Shown here one piece after another: positions 25,001 to 33,081 of a stretch of 64,000 nt of DNA (position 1 is its first letter; each line of letters starts with the position of its first letter). Position numbers and translations under genes: made by a program. The notes beneath the pieces were generated by a model that searched no databases, had not been told where the DNA came from, and was given only the letters and a program-made list of their open reading frames with translations. This stretch comes from Paragonimus skrjabini miyazakii (lineage: Eukaryota > Platyhelminthes > Trematoda > Plagiorchiida > Troglotrematidae), in NCBI GenBank assembly GCA_014338405.1, contig JTDE01002959.1, positions 16,079 through 80,078 on the forward strand, written 5' to 3'.

Positions 25001-27901
25001 AGTTGCGAACGGAATGAACTAAGAGGTAAGATTACTACGCAAACGGAACGAGAGCGAATGAAGTCGCAGTGATAAAGTCTCGAAAGGAAAGTATGGAAAC
25101 AACAGAAATCGTACAATGTTGACAACCAATGGATGCATCATAGGTTAGACAAAGAACACGCGGACGTGTGCGCCCAGTGGTCAACGGGGTGCCAACAGAC
25201 ACTCATAATAATTGACCAAGAATGGGACAATTGGTTTAAGGGCCACAGAATGAACTGGGAAGAAATTTACCTCTATCCGTGTAATTCCGTACACTGTAAT
25301 TAATCTTGAGACAATCGAATAAGCCAGTTAAATAGGAGCCCACTATTGTGGAATACATGCTAAGTCAACGTGGACCGATCAGTTGTCCGGAAACAAGGAC
25401 ACATCATCATCGGTGATCCACCTCGCCGCACACAGCGCAGATGAACCGATGCATATGCAGAAGGTAACGCCACTCAACACGTTTACGAACAGAACACAGT
25501 AATGAATGAAACCCAGCACATCAAAACATCGAATCTCATACGTTTGAAAATTGACCTGTCACTAAGCGGTGCAGTGGTATTTTATTTCTATAGCTAATAA
25601 TGTTTCTGCAGAAAATGGACTAGTAATGCAAGGGTTATTTAATTTAAAATTGTGTAAATCTGGTAATCCACTTACCTCTAATGTTATTTCTTTGTATCAA
25701 GCTGCTCTACGAAATCCAAGTACGTTTCCATAACAGGATACTATACATCAAAATCCTTTGAAAATTGTTGGAATGGTTTGCAAACGTAGTATGGCTGTGT
25801 GACGTGATCAAAATTAACTTTCCTGTTCTGAATAAAACGTTGTCACCTGACTCCTAAAGAGCAACAACTACCGGTCAAACAGAATTGAGCGTGTGAGAAA
25901 TTTTAGGAATAAATGGAAATCGAGGTGAAACTGTTGGAACGAAATCGCGGGAGCCGGGCAGCAATCTGACCGGCATGCCCGTATGTTTATTAGTCGAATG
26001 AATTTTCGAGTGCTATTTATAGGTATGACCGAAAGATTTAATTTCATTATTCAAACGGAACCATTCAGAGGGCGTATCATGTAAATCCATTACTCCTTGC
26101 TTAACCATGGAATTTCTACTTCTTCAAAAATAAGTGGACGATGTCCGCTGAAATCATGAGAACACTATTTAAGGAAACGACACTCAAGTTTGTGGAGGAA
26201 ATCATGACTGTCTTCAACTTCACTTGTAGCATCCAGAGATGCAGTCATGGGTAAGCTTTTCTTCGCAAAATCGTGGTGTAATCAAAACGTTTTTACGGTG
26301 TTTTCACGGTGCTCACCTAATTCTTTTAGTAAGCGTTTCATCTACCTTACGGCTTCAGGGAAAGCGAAATGTAAATTTTCATGTTCAGCTGGTATTTATC
26401 TAACCAACAAGCAATAACAACATTCACACGAATCGAAAACATTGTGGGATACACAACCAACACACGGAAATACTAACATGTTTGTTGCACAAAACGGATA
26501 CAGTGAATATATTCATGAGGAAATCTCACTGGATCGTCGTTATCAGAAACCATCAAAGTGCAATGACTTCGTAACGCTAGACCACCTCACTTGTTCATAT
26601 CAGTAAAACGTGATCGAGTGGTAGCTGCCTCCGCATTGAGCAAATGAGCGCGCAAGTCAGCCACAGTACGTGAACCAGTTCTGCCCACAAGAGGCGGAGT
26701 CGTGTGATCAGATGGTATTGGCATAGACTTTGTCGAAGGTGCTCTGGTTGCTGCATTTTACAGGTTGTTGCTATCAACCAGGTAGCCTTCAGTTGCGTTC
26801 GTGGTTAATTAGCGAACACCTACTCATACATCTAGGCTTCCTTCACACTAGTACTGAGTCGCACAATCCACGTGTGTTGCTGAACAAACAAAACGAACAA
26901 CTAACTCACCACATATTGCTTGTGTACGAACACAATGTCATTTAGCCGGTCAGTGATCAATACCATCTATCGTGCTTCACAGATTGATTTCGCAACCCTA
27001 GAATATTAACTAGTTAGCGCATCGTTATGGCATACATGATTAGTAAGATGCTTGCTCTGATTCCGTGAACACCGTATCTGATCTCAGGATTCACAAAATG
27101 GTGTTTCACTAATATAATTTCCGAATGAGCCAAAACATCTGTAACGACGTTAATGCACTATGGGTGTTGTGAACTACAAAGTTGTTCACGGGAGTTTAAC
27201 CTCAAATGAGGGAATAAAGCCTAGATTTTCATGTTTAGACTGTCATCTAGAAACTTACACATGCCCATTCTGAAACCAGCATTACAAAAATTGGGTTTGT
27301 GCATTGTCGGCATATTATCAAAATGAGCAATCCGAGTTTGACTTGAAAACACTAGAATTGGAGGAATGACTTCTTCAAACGTGATAGGGCTTCGCCCAAT
27401 GTTAGTGTACTTTCTAGGAGCACCTTCACGGAACTAATAAATCGATATTTGTTTCGTTAATTTCAGTATTCAGTAGCGTTAGAGGAGGTAAATTTCTGAA
27501 TTCCCGAAGCACTAAGATTTACATTGTTTATTTCATCATTCAAACATGTTTCGAAGTGTGATTCAAAAATTTCAACGAAAGTTTTGACAAAAGTGAGGGC
27601 AATGTATTAGTTAAAATGTAATGCCCGAAGTAGTTCCTCATGCCACTTTGTTTCAGCATACCAAAAATACAAGAATGGTGAGTTTACTTACTATGAACTT
27701 ATGTGAGTGAAGACCGTCAATTGCTTTTCTAAAGTAGTGTGAAGTAGAGTTAGAATCAAATTTTTATTAGTATAATTTTTCACTACTTACTACTAACTAG
27801 TATTTAAGTAACTTGAGGAATTCATTCTTGCAGAAGCTCTGGAATCCAACAGCGTGATCACCGTCTATATGTCAGTGGTGTATTCTTCACATTTACATTA
27901 G
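6932..27901 (+). CDS. Micro-exon gene (MEG-like) secreted protein, copy A, whole model
   Basis: Gene-level entry. Joining 6932-7001, 8265-8273, 9418-9429, 9968-9976, 13075-13083, 15681-15695, 20493-20513, 21078-21098, 21552-21572, 25594-25719, 26230-26250, 27467-27487, 27657-27677 and 27834-27901 gives 444 nt, about 147 residues and a stop. Every internal exon is a multiple of three, open in phase 1, and bounded by AG and GT. No junction codon is a stop. The predicted product is a secreted peptide: a signal peptide of about 20 residues, then a hydrophilic chain built from 3- to 7-residue blocks and one 42-residue block. This architecture is that of platyhelminth MEGs, whose secreted, variably spliced products act at the host interface; the exact family is not recognised. 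Introns of up to about 5 kb contain Penelope and SINE remnants. An alternative 3' end through 31447, 32389 and 41395 is possible. Individual exons are unproven without RNA. Confidence 0.6.
8265..8273 (+). CDS. Copy A micro-exon 2 (9 nt)
   Basis: The exon is AAACTTACC after the acceptor CCGTTACATTTTAG, with donor GTACGT. In phase 1 it adds E-T-Y. Aligned exons in copies B and C are AAACTTACG and AAACCTACG, both with the better donor GTATGT. A 21-nt alternative ending at 8285 (donor GTTTCC) is also in phase but is not conserved in the paralogues. Confidence 0.55.
9418..9429 (+). CDS. Copy A micro-exon 3 (12 nt)
   Basis: AGGCGGTTGTGG lies between acceptor ACATTTATAG and strong donor GTAAGG. It reads Q-A-V-V in phase 1 after the previous C. 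The aligned site in copy C (61508-61519) keeps length, phase, acceptor and donor while the exon sequence has changed. Confidence 0.6.
9968..9976 (+). CDS. Copy A micro-exon 4 (9 nt)
   Basis: AAGCCATCC lies after the pyrimidine-rich acceptor ATTCCATTTTTAG and before donor GTAAGT. It reads E-A-I. The copy C counterpart (62103-62111) has the same length, phase and splice signals. The flanking intron is also conserved. Confidence 0.65.
10365..10415 (-). ncRNA. Degenerate hammerhead-ribozyme-like motif
   Basis: On the minus strand the order is a TCGCGA stem-I arm, CTGTTGA (core mutated from CTGATGA), eight bases, GAGA (for GAAA), a 3-bp stem III closing on TAAA, then TATCGCAA. It is an inverted, decayed relative of the motif at 10651-10695. 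Catalysis is unlikely. Confidence 0.35.
10651..10695 (+). ncRNA. Hammerhead-ribozyme-like motif, short-stem-III type
   Basis: Stem I pairs TTGCGA (10655-10660) with TCGCAA (10690-10695), 6 bp. The core CTGATGA (10661-10667) and GAAA (10676-10679) are intact. Stem III is ATG-TTAA-CAT and the base before cleavage is A10689. Stem II (GACTAGAT) pairs poorly, which is the main weakness. Its relative at 43657-43705 has a longer stem I. Short-stem-III hammerheads are known from Penelope-like elements and retroposons. Confidence 0.5.
12283..12294 (+). CDS. Possible micro-exon (12 nt)
   Basis: GAATGACACAGG lies between acceptor CACAATTTACAG and donor GTGAGC. It is open in phase 1 (R-M-T-Q after the previous C). 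The pyrimidine tract is poor, so it is left out of the main model. Confidence 0.35.
13075..13083 (+). CDS. Micro-exon (9 nt)
   Basis: AGGTTTTGG lies between acceptor CCGTTTCGTTTCAG and donor GTAAGT, both strong. In phase 1 it reads Q-V-L after the previous C. Its sequence resembles the 12-nt exon at 9418 (AGG..GTTGTGG), so the two may derive from one exon by duplication. Confidence 0.6.
13628..14127 (-). mobile_element. Penelope-like reverse transcriptase fragment
   Basis: Minus-strand frames give YKKCYLDDTSIFSRF, a decayed version of the Y-x-D-D catalytic box. These are followed by NGLPFLYLLIGRREDG, and in another frame by NGYPKGFVERPF, the order found in Penelope reverse transcriptases. 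Frame changes at about 13865 and 13670 and the C-to-Y substitutions in the core show it is dead. It lies in an intron of the micro-exon gene, in the opposite orientation. Confidence 0.7.
14128..15680. other. Intronic DNA, no gene seen
   Basis: Anonymous AT-rich sequence between micro-exons, with short ORFs only and no recognisable domain. A stretch near 14131 (GATGAGCCCTAATGGGG) recalls a hammerhead stem II but has no complete core. Confidence 0.4.
15681..15695 (+). CDS. Micro-exon (15 nt)
   Basis: AGGCAACCAGATTTG lies after acceptor AATTCAACCATTTGCAG and before donor GTAAGA. In phase 1 it reads E-A-T-R-F. Both splice signals are good, and the length is divisible by three. Confidence 0.6.
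15696..20492. other. Intronic DNA with repeats
   Basis: A large intron of the micro-exon gene. It contains the minus-strand SINE copy at 16538-16835. It also has a GC-richer patch at about 18690-19330 whose + frames faintly recall a LINE endonuclease (for example KRSSNILVVL followed by AGSVGKYFMGQRLH); this is too weak to call. Nothing else was recognised. Confidence 0.35.
16538..16835 (-). mobile_element. SINE-like retroposon with hammerhead remnant, copy 1
   Basis: On the minus strand it shares with 24588-24870 an upstream block (AAGTCCTRATCRCGGGGTTATCGATTGGA), a tRNA-like middle (GTTGTGGTTAACACGC) and a terminal hammerhead region. The hammerhead part has CTGATGA (plus-strand 16586-16592), GCCC-TAATA-AGAGC as stem II, GATA instead of GAAA, and stem III ACTCGAGT followed by C. 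The arrangement resembles the schistosome Sm-alpha retroposons. Stem I is only about 4 bp here. Confidence 0.55.
20493..20513 (+). CDS. Micro-exon (21 nt)
   Basis: Acceptor TTGCTTGCTTCCGTTCTAG has a strong pyrimidine tract and the donor is GTGAGA. In phase 1 the exon reads A-N-P-Q-S-D-R. It is the first of a series of exactly 21-nt exons. Confidence 0.65.
21078..21098 (+). CDS. Micro-exon (21 nt)
   Basis: Acceptor TTATTTCGTTTGTAG, donor GTGAGA. It reads V-T-R-A-K-A-A in phase 1, while phases 0 and 1+1 would meet TAA or change length. The last exon base is T, slightly off the donor consensus. Confidence 0.5.
21552..21572 (+). CDS. Micro-exon (21 nt)
   Basis: Acceptor GTTCCTCTTTTTCCTCTAG is one of the best in the window; the donor is GTGAGC after CAG. 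In phase 1 it reads L-D-V-A-M-E-A. Confidence 0.65.
22850..23450 (+). mobile_element. Penelope-like element 3' fragment
   Basis: The + frame from about 22850 reads PLE linker sequence and then a GIY-YIG core as YSCRALCIGCTTRRLS. The usual G, Y and R of GALYIGRT are replaced by R, C and C. The motif EHHLAWLNNGVTR follows, typical of PLE endonucleases. The 3' part (23100-23300) is homologous to 28056-28230. The element ends with a hammerhead motif at 23397-23443. Several frameshifts and lost catalytic residues mark it as dead. Confidence 0.75.
23397..23443 (+). ncRNA. Hammerhead ribozyme motif at Penelope 3' end
   Basis: Stem I pairs AAGTAGC (23397-23403) with GCTACTT (23437-23443), 7 bp without mismatch. 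The core has CTGATGA (23404-23410) and GAAA (23420-23423). Stem III is AACAA-GTC-TTGTT, 5 bp, followed by the cleavage base C23436. Stem II (TCAAACCCT) is degenerate and may abolish activity. PLEs are known to carry hammerheads near their ends. Confidence 0.65.
23451..24587. other. Intronic DNA, no gene seen
   Basis: AT-rich intronic sequence between the Penelope fragment and a SINE copy. Only short ORFs without signatures are present. Confidence 0.4.
24588..24870 (+). mobile_element. SINE-like retroposon with hammerhead remnant, copy 2
   Basis: Shares its 5' block with 63808-64000 (for example TCGATTGGAGTTAACAGACAGTA). The middle has a tRNA-like promoter pair: GGCACAATAGTAAACACGG as box A-like and GGAGTTCTAGTCCTGG as box B-like. 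The 3' part is a hammerhead: stem I AAGCACTA (24807-24814) with TAGTGCTT (24848-24855), 8 bp perfect, then CTGACGA and GAAA (24836-24839). The cleavage triplet region is AGC where other copies have GTC, so self-cleavage is doubtful. The layout matches Sm-alpha-type ribozyme retroposons. Confidence 0.6.
24871..25593. other. Intronic DNA, no gene seen
   Basis: No recognisable feature. The next exon acceptor ends at 25593. Confidence 0.4.
25594..25719 (+). CDS. Large internal exon (126 nt) of the micro-exon gene
   Basis: The acceptor GGTATTTTATTTCTATAG and donor GTACGT bound 42 codons open in phase 1, the same phase as the micro-exons. The peptide begins NNVSAENGLVMQG and ends LYQAALRNP. An alternative acceptor (TGTTTCTGCAG) would start the exon at 25612, 18 nt later and still in phase. 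An earlier donor at 25663 (GTAATC) would give 69 nt, also in phase. These choices suggest splice variants. No domain was recognised. Confidence 0.5.
26230..26250 (+). CDS. Micro-exon (21 nt)
   Basis: Acceptor GTCTTCAACTTCACTTGTAG and donor GTAAGC after TGG are both strong. In phase 1 it reads T-S-R-D-A-V-M. Confidence 0.65.
26359..26370 (+). CDS. Possible micro-exon (12 nt)
   Basis: GGAAAGCGAAAT lies between acceptor TCTACCTTACGGCTTCAG and donor GTAAAT. It is open in phase 1 (G-K-A-K). The acceptor is good and the donor moderate. It lies only 108 nt after the previous exon, so it may be an optional exon. It is left out of the main model. Confidence 0.35.
27467..27487 (+). CDS. Micro-exon (21 nt)
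   Basis: Acceptor TTGTTTCGTTAATTTCAG, donor GTAAAT after GAG. In phase 1 it reads V-F-S-S-V-R-G. The frame one base earlier meets TAG, so phase 1 is the supported reading. Confidence 0.6.
27657..27677 (+). CDS. Micro-exon (21 nt)
   Basis: Acceptor CACTTTGTTTCAG, donor GTGAGT. In phase 1 it reads A-Y-Q-K-Y-K-N, a basic block. Confidence 0.65.
27834..27901 (+). CDS. Terminal exon candidate (stop TAG)
   Basis: Acceptor GGAATTCATTCTTGCAG opens an exon reading EALESNSVITVYMSVV and a short tail to TAG at 27899-27901. No internal GT gives a symmetric exon, so it is best read as terminal. No AATAAA is visible close downstream, and a Penelope fragment begins about 100 nt later. The 3' end is therefore uncertain. 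Confidence 0.45.
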
Positions 27902-27999
27902 TTTAACAGCGTCACAGTGAAATTTGTTCGGCGAATACGGGTTGATCAGCGGTGTACCGGCTTTTACGATGTGAATCCTCCTCAATGGTTCTTCGGACA

Positions 28000-28345
28000 A
28001 CCATGATGAGTACACTACCGCTGTAAACACAACAACATAATCTGATTGACTCTAGTCGTTCTGTCAGTAAGAAAGATGATTTTCAAATTGTTTACCAAGT
28101 CCCAATTAATCAATCAAAATTGGTGAGACTCCGAATCTTGATCGTTGCTGAGGCCATTAGTATTCGAGTGCGCAACCCTGACCTCTGCGCTCAGAAGAAG
28201 TTCGTGCGGACACTTGACCTCATCTGGCACACGATCAACCAAGCCCGCAATTTGGAACAGTGCCATTGTCTTCTAACTTACTGTGTTGTAAGTAGCTTGA
28301 AGATCAAACAAAGAAAACAAGTCTTGTTCGCTAATTTTTCACCCT
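28000..28345 (+). mobile_element. Penelope-like element 3' end fragment
   Basis: Homologous to 23100-23450. The + frame reads LRILIVAEAISIRVRNPDL and then QKKFVRTLDLIWHTI, the region after the GIY-YIG core in PLEs. It ends with a decayed hammerhead at 28290-28334. Reverse transcriptase is missing, so it is a 5'-truncated insertion. Confidence 0.65.
28290..28334 (+). ncRNA. Decayed hammerhead motif at Penelope 3' end
   Basis: Same layout as 23397-23443: AAGTAGC arm, TTGAAGA (core C changed to T), GAAA (28313-28316), AACAA-GTC-TTGTT stem III, then C-GCTAA. Stem I keeps 4 bp. The mutated core means it is very unlikely to cleave. Confidence 0.45.
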
Positions 28346-28499
28346 CATGACTTCATTGCGTATTTTCGAAGGAACTAAACAATCAAAGGACCCGATCGTA
28401 TTAAATGAACTTCGGAGGTATCGGAGGTTTAATACGAAGCTTACCGAGACCAGAACAAGAATTCGTCTCCTGACTCAAAGCATGGATATCAGCCAATAA

Positions 28500-29890
28500 C
28501 CGAAACACTACAGGAATATATTGAGACACAATTGTATCAATCCAACAGGCGTTGCACTCAGCCGTCGTACTAACAGCGAGCGGGACACCATGGTAGAAAG
28601 TGATCCAGAGATTGAGTGGAAGTTAGCTCATTGTGGGGGCGTATTGGATGAGTTGTCCGAAAACGATCTTGCAAATTTTGAGATGTATGTTAACAGTACT
28701 GCAACCAAACAAATGGACATCGGAATAACCAACCTGTCCAATCGATTGAATCCTTTGAAACCGTGCGACAAATTTTCGAACAATCCCATGTGGTATAATC
28801 CTAACTTCTTCACCATAAATTTACACAGAATTTCGTTTGAGGCAATGTCACTAGGACCTAATCTTTGTTGACCTCGTCGTAAGAAAAGCCAGCTTGATTT
28901 AGAAGTTTATTTGAAAACTTGTATGATCAATTAGCTCCTCTAACCCCATCATCATCTCCAAACGAGGAAAGACTGAAATCAACGTTAGTGAACTCGTGCT
29001 ATCATTACCTTAACTACACACTGCAGGTGAAACAGCTCTTTGCGAAACGGCATCCAGAAGCACCGAAGTGTTTACAGAAGAACGAACGTATAATGCTTTC
29101 CAGACCGGATAAAAGAAAAGGAGTTGTCTTAATGAGTCCAAATAAGTGATTTACTAGCAGATAGCACAAAATTCATGTAGAGGAAAACGGAGAAAGACAA
29201 AATACTAGCTATAGAAAAGGCGACATCTGAAACGTTGCGTGGAATAAACAGAAGGAGATCATTGATTCGGCCACTTCGGAGCCAGCAAAACTCAGTCTCC
29301 GGGACACGTTTCACTTCATTGACGCAGTCCAAAACCTGAACCTGACCAGTCAAAGAATGTTCTCGTTCTGACTATTTATGCGATTACATCGTGCTTAACA
29401 TCATACAGGTGGACATCCCAAAAGATGTACTGAAAGAACTGCTGGTGCTATGAACGAGTATTGTTGAGTTTCTGTTTGACAATGGAATCTACCGACAGAG
29501 AGTTGGAGTGGCAATGGGCTCGCCCCTAGGTCCCTTGTAAGCTGACGTTTTCATGGGCAAACTGGAGAATAGCCAATTGAGTACGGTCATTGGACAAGTT
29601 ACATCTTATAAACGCTACGTTGACGATAATTTTTGCGTTGTTAACGAGAATTCTGACATGAATAGATCGATGGCAGCTTCTAACGCAGCACACAGCAGTA
29701 TTGAATCCAGGATGGAGTCAGACAACAATGGTCAAGTAGATTTCCTGAATATTGGCACAGTAAGACGAGAAGATGGTTCTATCCAACGAAATGTGTACAG
29801 AAAACAAATTTGGAGTGACCAATACGTTCATTTTGACAGTTTCGATTCGCTAAATCAAAGCGGAACCACATACGATGTCTGATGGTTAGG
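28500..29890 (+). mobile_element. Penelope-like reverse transcriptase, degenerate
   Basis: Successive + frames carry the PLE order. First comes an N-terminal part (28521-28871), then LSRPDKRKGVVLMSPNK near 29100. Next is NGIYRQRVGVAMGSPLGPL near 29485, broken by a stop where the sequence expects L/Q. Then follow SYKRYVDDNFCVV near 29605 (catalytic YVDD present), DFLNIGTVRREDGS and VYRKQIWSDQYVHF. Frame changes at about 28870, 29150 and 29545 show a pseudogene. The GIY-YIG part is not found downstream. Confidence 0.75.
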
Positions 29891-31301
29891 GCGTTGAAGA
29901 TCTGTACCCCCTGACACTTTACAAGCTGAGCTAGATGGATATGTTGAAGACATGAATTCTGTATGGAGAAATTTTATCATAATCACTATTTACACAAAGC
30001 AGTCAGAACACGAAAACTGGTAGATGCCAGCATTTAGTATTGACTGGTCAGTTCCAAGTTTACAGTGAACGCTGTTTCTGAAACCAAAGTTCATGAATTC
30101 GACACTACTGGATTTAATGACCTATGCTGATCAGCTTATTACTTAATCACTCTTTCAGTTGCTTGCTATAAAACACCCATTTGATGATAACGAGTCAATA
30201 CGGAATACTCGCATCTGCCAGTTGTTCTGTTTCAACTACTTTGGTAAAACTGTTCTAGAGCAGTGATTGTGAGTCTGAACAAGTTAGCGAGGTCTGATGC
30301 TAAATGCTAGATGCTAAATAACGCAACGTTTTTTCACTCCAGATAACAATTTAGGTTAGTTCCTGTTCATGGTACTTATCCATGTTGATTTTACTGCCAA
30401 GTTGGTATATCACTCGACCTCATATCTAATTACTGCATGTTTTTTACCGTGTAAAATTGAAAATTGACGTCTCTTTATTGTGCATAACTGAAAAAATGCA
30501 ATCGTAAAACACCGACCATGTCGATCAAAGTAATCACGTCAATGAAACTTTATCTCGATATCTTATCCGTTCATAGCACATGTGCCAAACGGAGCAATGT
30601 AACCCTAAAATTGGCTTGAAACATTTGTTTTGGATGACCGCCTAGCACGATCATACCAGAAACAGCATAAGTGACAGTCATATTTGCTCAGTGCCATGTA
30701 GAAGACTGAATAGCCGCCATCAACACTGGTTCGAATGGAGTAGTTACGTCGAATCAAATACTTGTTGTACGCCTAATAGATTAACGAAAAAGCCAGCAAT
30801 CGGTCACTCAATAAAGGTCGATGATTGACCAAGCAAGTCATTGTCGGTTGTTTCATTCAAAGTCGAATATATTGTGGGATACCACATTACGCAGAATCTT
30901 CAGTTCGCCTGAAAAATTCACGAATTACCTAACTGAAAAAAATCAGTACTAATAAAATAGTCATATTATTTGCACAACTTCAGAGATAAGGATAAGATGT
31001 TCCTCTAGACCAGTTTATAGTTGCTATCTGATAAAAGTATGTTGAATATACCTCAGACACACAAATTAACCAGTCCTCTAATGGTGTATTTTATTCACAC
31101 TCAAACGAGCACACCGTGCCTGGGCAGAAAGCAGAGATCCAGTGGACAAAGCATTGATGTTGTCGTCAGTGCTGACGTCCAAAAACTTAGAGGTTCAAAG
31201 GAATATGTTAGTTACCGACCCAATGCTCTGACATCGATGAAAATTCACACCGGTTTATAGGCTACAATGTTACCGTAATGGGTTTTTGATTTTGATTCGC
31301 T

Positions 31302-31511
31302 TTGGCGAATTTCGCAGTTTGTAATAAGCGTTTGTATCGAAATCTCCGAAGACATGAATCATGTACCAAAGCTTTTCTGACATCACATTTCAATTTTTCA
31401 TTGAAAAAATGCGATGTCAATGTAATTGCGTGTATCACCTTCATAGGGAATTTGTTGGCGTTAGTGTATTCTTTGGAAACATGTAAGTACATAATTTGGA
31501 TGTTTACATGA
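31302..31511 (+). other. ORF with zinc-finger-like segment, uncertain
   Basis: The frame contains CNKRLYRNLRRHESC, which resembles the second half of a C2H2/C2HC zinc finger (C, then twelve residues, then H and C). The preceding CxxC cysteine is absent. A splice acceptor (GGCGAATTTCGCAG) lies just before it, so the first cysteine could come from an upstream exon. The rest is hydrophobic (VIACITFIGNLLALVYSL). It could also be a chance ORF. Confidence 0.25.
31447..31482 (+). CDS. Possible 36-nt micro-exon
   Basis: Acceptor CGTGTATCACCTTCATAG, strong donor GTAAGT. It is open in phase 1 and reads NLLALVYSLET after the joining codon. Length and phase fit the upstream micro-exons, allowing an isoform that skips the terminal exon at 27834. 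It also lies inside the ORF at 31302-31511, which weakens the case. Confidence 0.4.
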
Positions 31512-32388
31512 ATAAATGTTGAGAGGAAAGCACTCAATTTTATCGGTGAAAATAACGCAAAAACCTACTAGAGGTTTATTAGTTGGGAGCAGTTTCATAC
31601 AATCTTATTGACTGCAGCAATATGAATTTCATGGTTGTTTTGCAAAATATACCTGTTGCTTTTACATTTATATGAAATTGGTGAAGAGCAGACTTACTTC
31701 AGAATACCACGAATGGCTTTGTCAGGAAGCACAAGACAACTGAAACCCACTGAGTAGTGAATTCAAAAAATCACTGTGAAGAAACTAATTGTCGTGTGGA
31801 CTAAATCGGTGAATAAGAATTAGCTTCTGGATAAATACTTCAGTTGATAAATAATCATTGTTAGCAATTTGTATGTGAGTAGGCATTGGTAATTCGCCAC
31901 TTTGGTGGTACAACTATTCAGTAAATATATCTGAGCGGCAGCACAGTAATCCCATGAGCCCCGTTTTTACTAAGTCAGTTAACTCTAACTAAATCGGTGC
32001 GTTTGTATATTTGCCACAATTACGCTAGACTGGATTATTTAACTTCTAGTGTATGCTCGGTAAACAAAAAGATGATGTCCGAAGGAATATGGTTCGTACT
32101 AAAATGAATAGCCATTCGGCGTCCCTTGCCAGGGCAGCCAACTAATTATCCAGCTTAACGTCATATCGCTGGGTTTTACTGTAACTATGCTGCGCCACTA
32201 CTGATGGTTGCTGCGAATGTAGACTGATTTGGTCACTTTTTGCATAACTTGATAAATAATGGCAGACTGTTTCACTTTCAAGTTGGTTTGCAAGGAAAAA
32301 ATCAATCATGACACCTGACTGACACTGGGAAAGATATTAGCCCACCAGGTACTACTTTGATTACTGATCCCTACATCCAATTTTGCAG

Positions 32389-32409
32389 CAAGAGAATTCA
32401 TTTCGGAAA
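32389..32409 (+). CDS. Micro-exon candidate (21 nt)
   Basis: Acceptor TCCCTACATCCAATTTTGCAG and donor GTATGT are both strong. In phase 1 it reads R-E-F-I-S-E after the junction codon. Its length equals that of six upstream exons. Its position beyond 27834 implies an alternative 3' end or a second gene. Confidence 0.5.
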
Positions 32410-32868
32410 GTATGTCATTTTGCGTTATGCTTTTTTGCGAACCATGTTAGCAGTTACTAAGGATCCTGTTCTGTCTGAATATATGATGGTGATTCGGAGG
32501 CAGTATGTCAGATCAACCTAAGAAAACACTGGTTGTAAACAAACACTCGGTAAACTATGTCGAGCTTATATTTGGATTTGACTTGAGGAACACGGCAGAA
32601 TTATGAGGCTGAATGGCGTTACTCAGATGTGATCATTAGACTATCAGTAGAAACGAAGAACGGGTTGGGTGGAAAACAATTAGATGAGGCATGCAAGCAA
32701 TTAAAGGCATTGATTATGTCAACAGAATGACAAGTAAATCGGTGTCAGTAAGCCTCCATTTAATGGATGAGAAGAGCATTCATTTTGATGGATGAGAAGA
32801 GATCAGAAACATAGAAACGCAAGGAAACCATATATTCTACTAAACATACGGAAATAACGTAAGAAATC

Positions 32869-32968
32869 NNNNNNNNNNNNNNNNNNNNNNNNNNNNNNNN
32901 NNNNNNNNNNNNNNNNNNNNNNNNNNNNNNNNNNNNNNNNNNNNNNNNNNNNNNNNNNNNNNNNNNNN
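32869..32968. other. Assembly gap (100 N)
   Basis: Exactly 100 N bases, presumably a gap of unknown true size. Confidence 0.95.
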
Positions 32969-33081
32969 ACAGGGTACCTATCTTAATAGTCATTCATAAT
33001 TAATGGCGGATTTTGGTGAGTATAAATAAAATATCACATATGACTGATCGCATCAACCACAAACTTACGAGTATACTTATG

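Larger units (their letters stand above)
29891..33081. other. Mostly anonymous DNA with two exon candidates and a gap
   Basis: Apart from the exon candidates at 31447 and 32389, the ORF at 31302-31511 and the 100-N gap, I see no supported feature. A 13-base direct repeat (TGGATGAGAAGAG) occurs twice at about 32760-32805. Confidence 0.35.

Noticed and set aside
28397..28436. An inverted repeat CGTATTAAA/TTTAATACG with a 22-base loop
   Set aside because: Short and AT-rich, expected by chance, and no context gives it a role.
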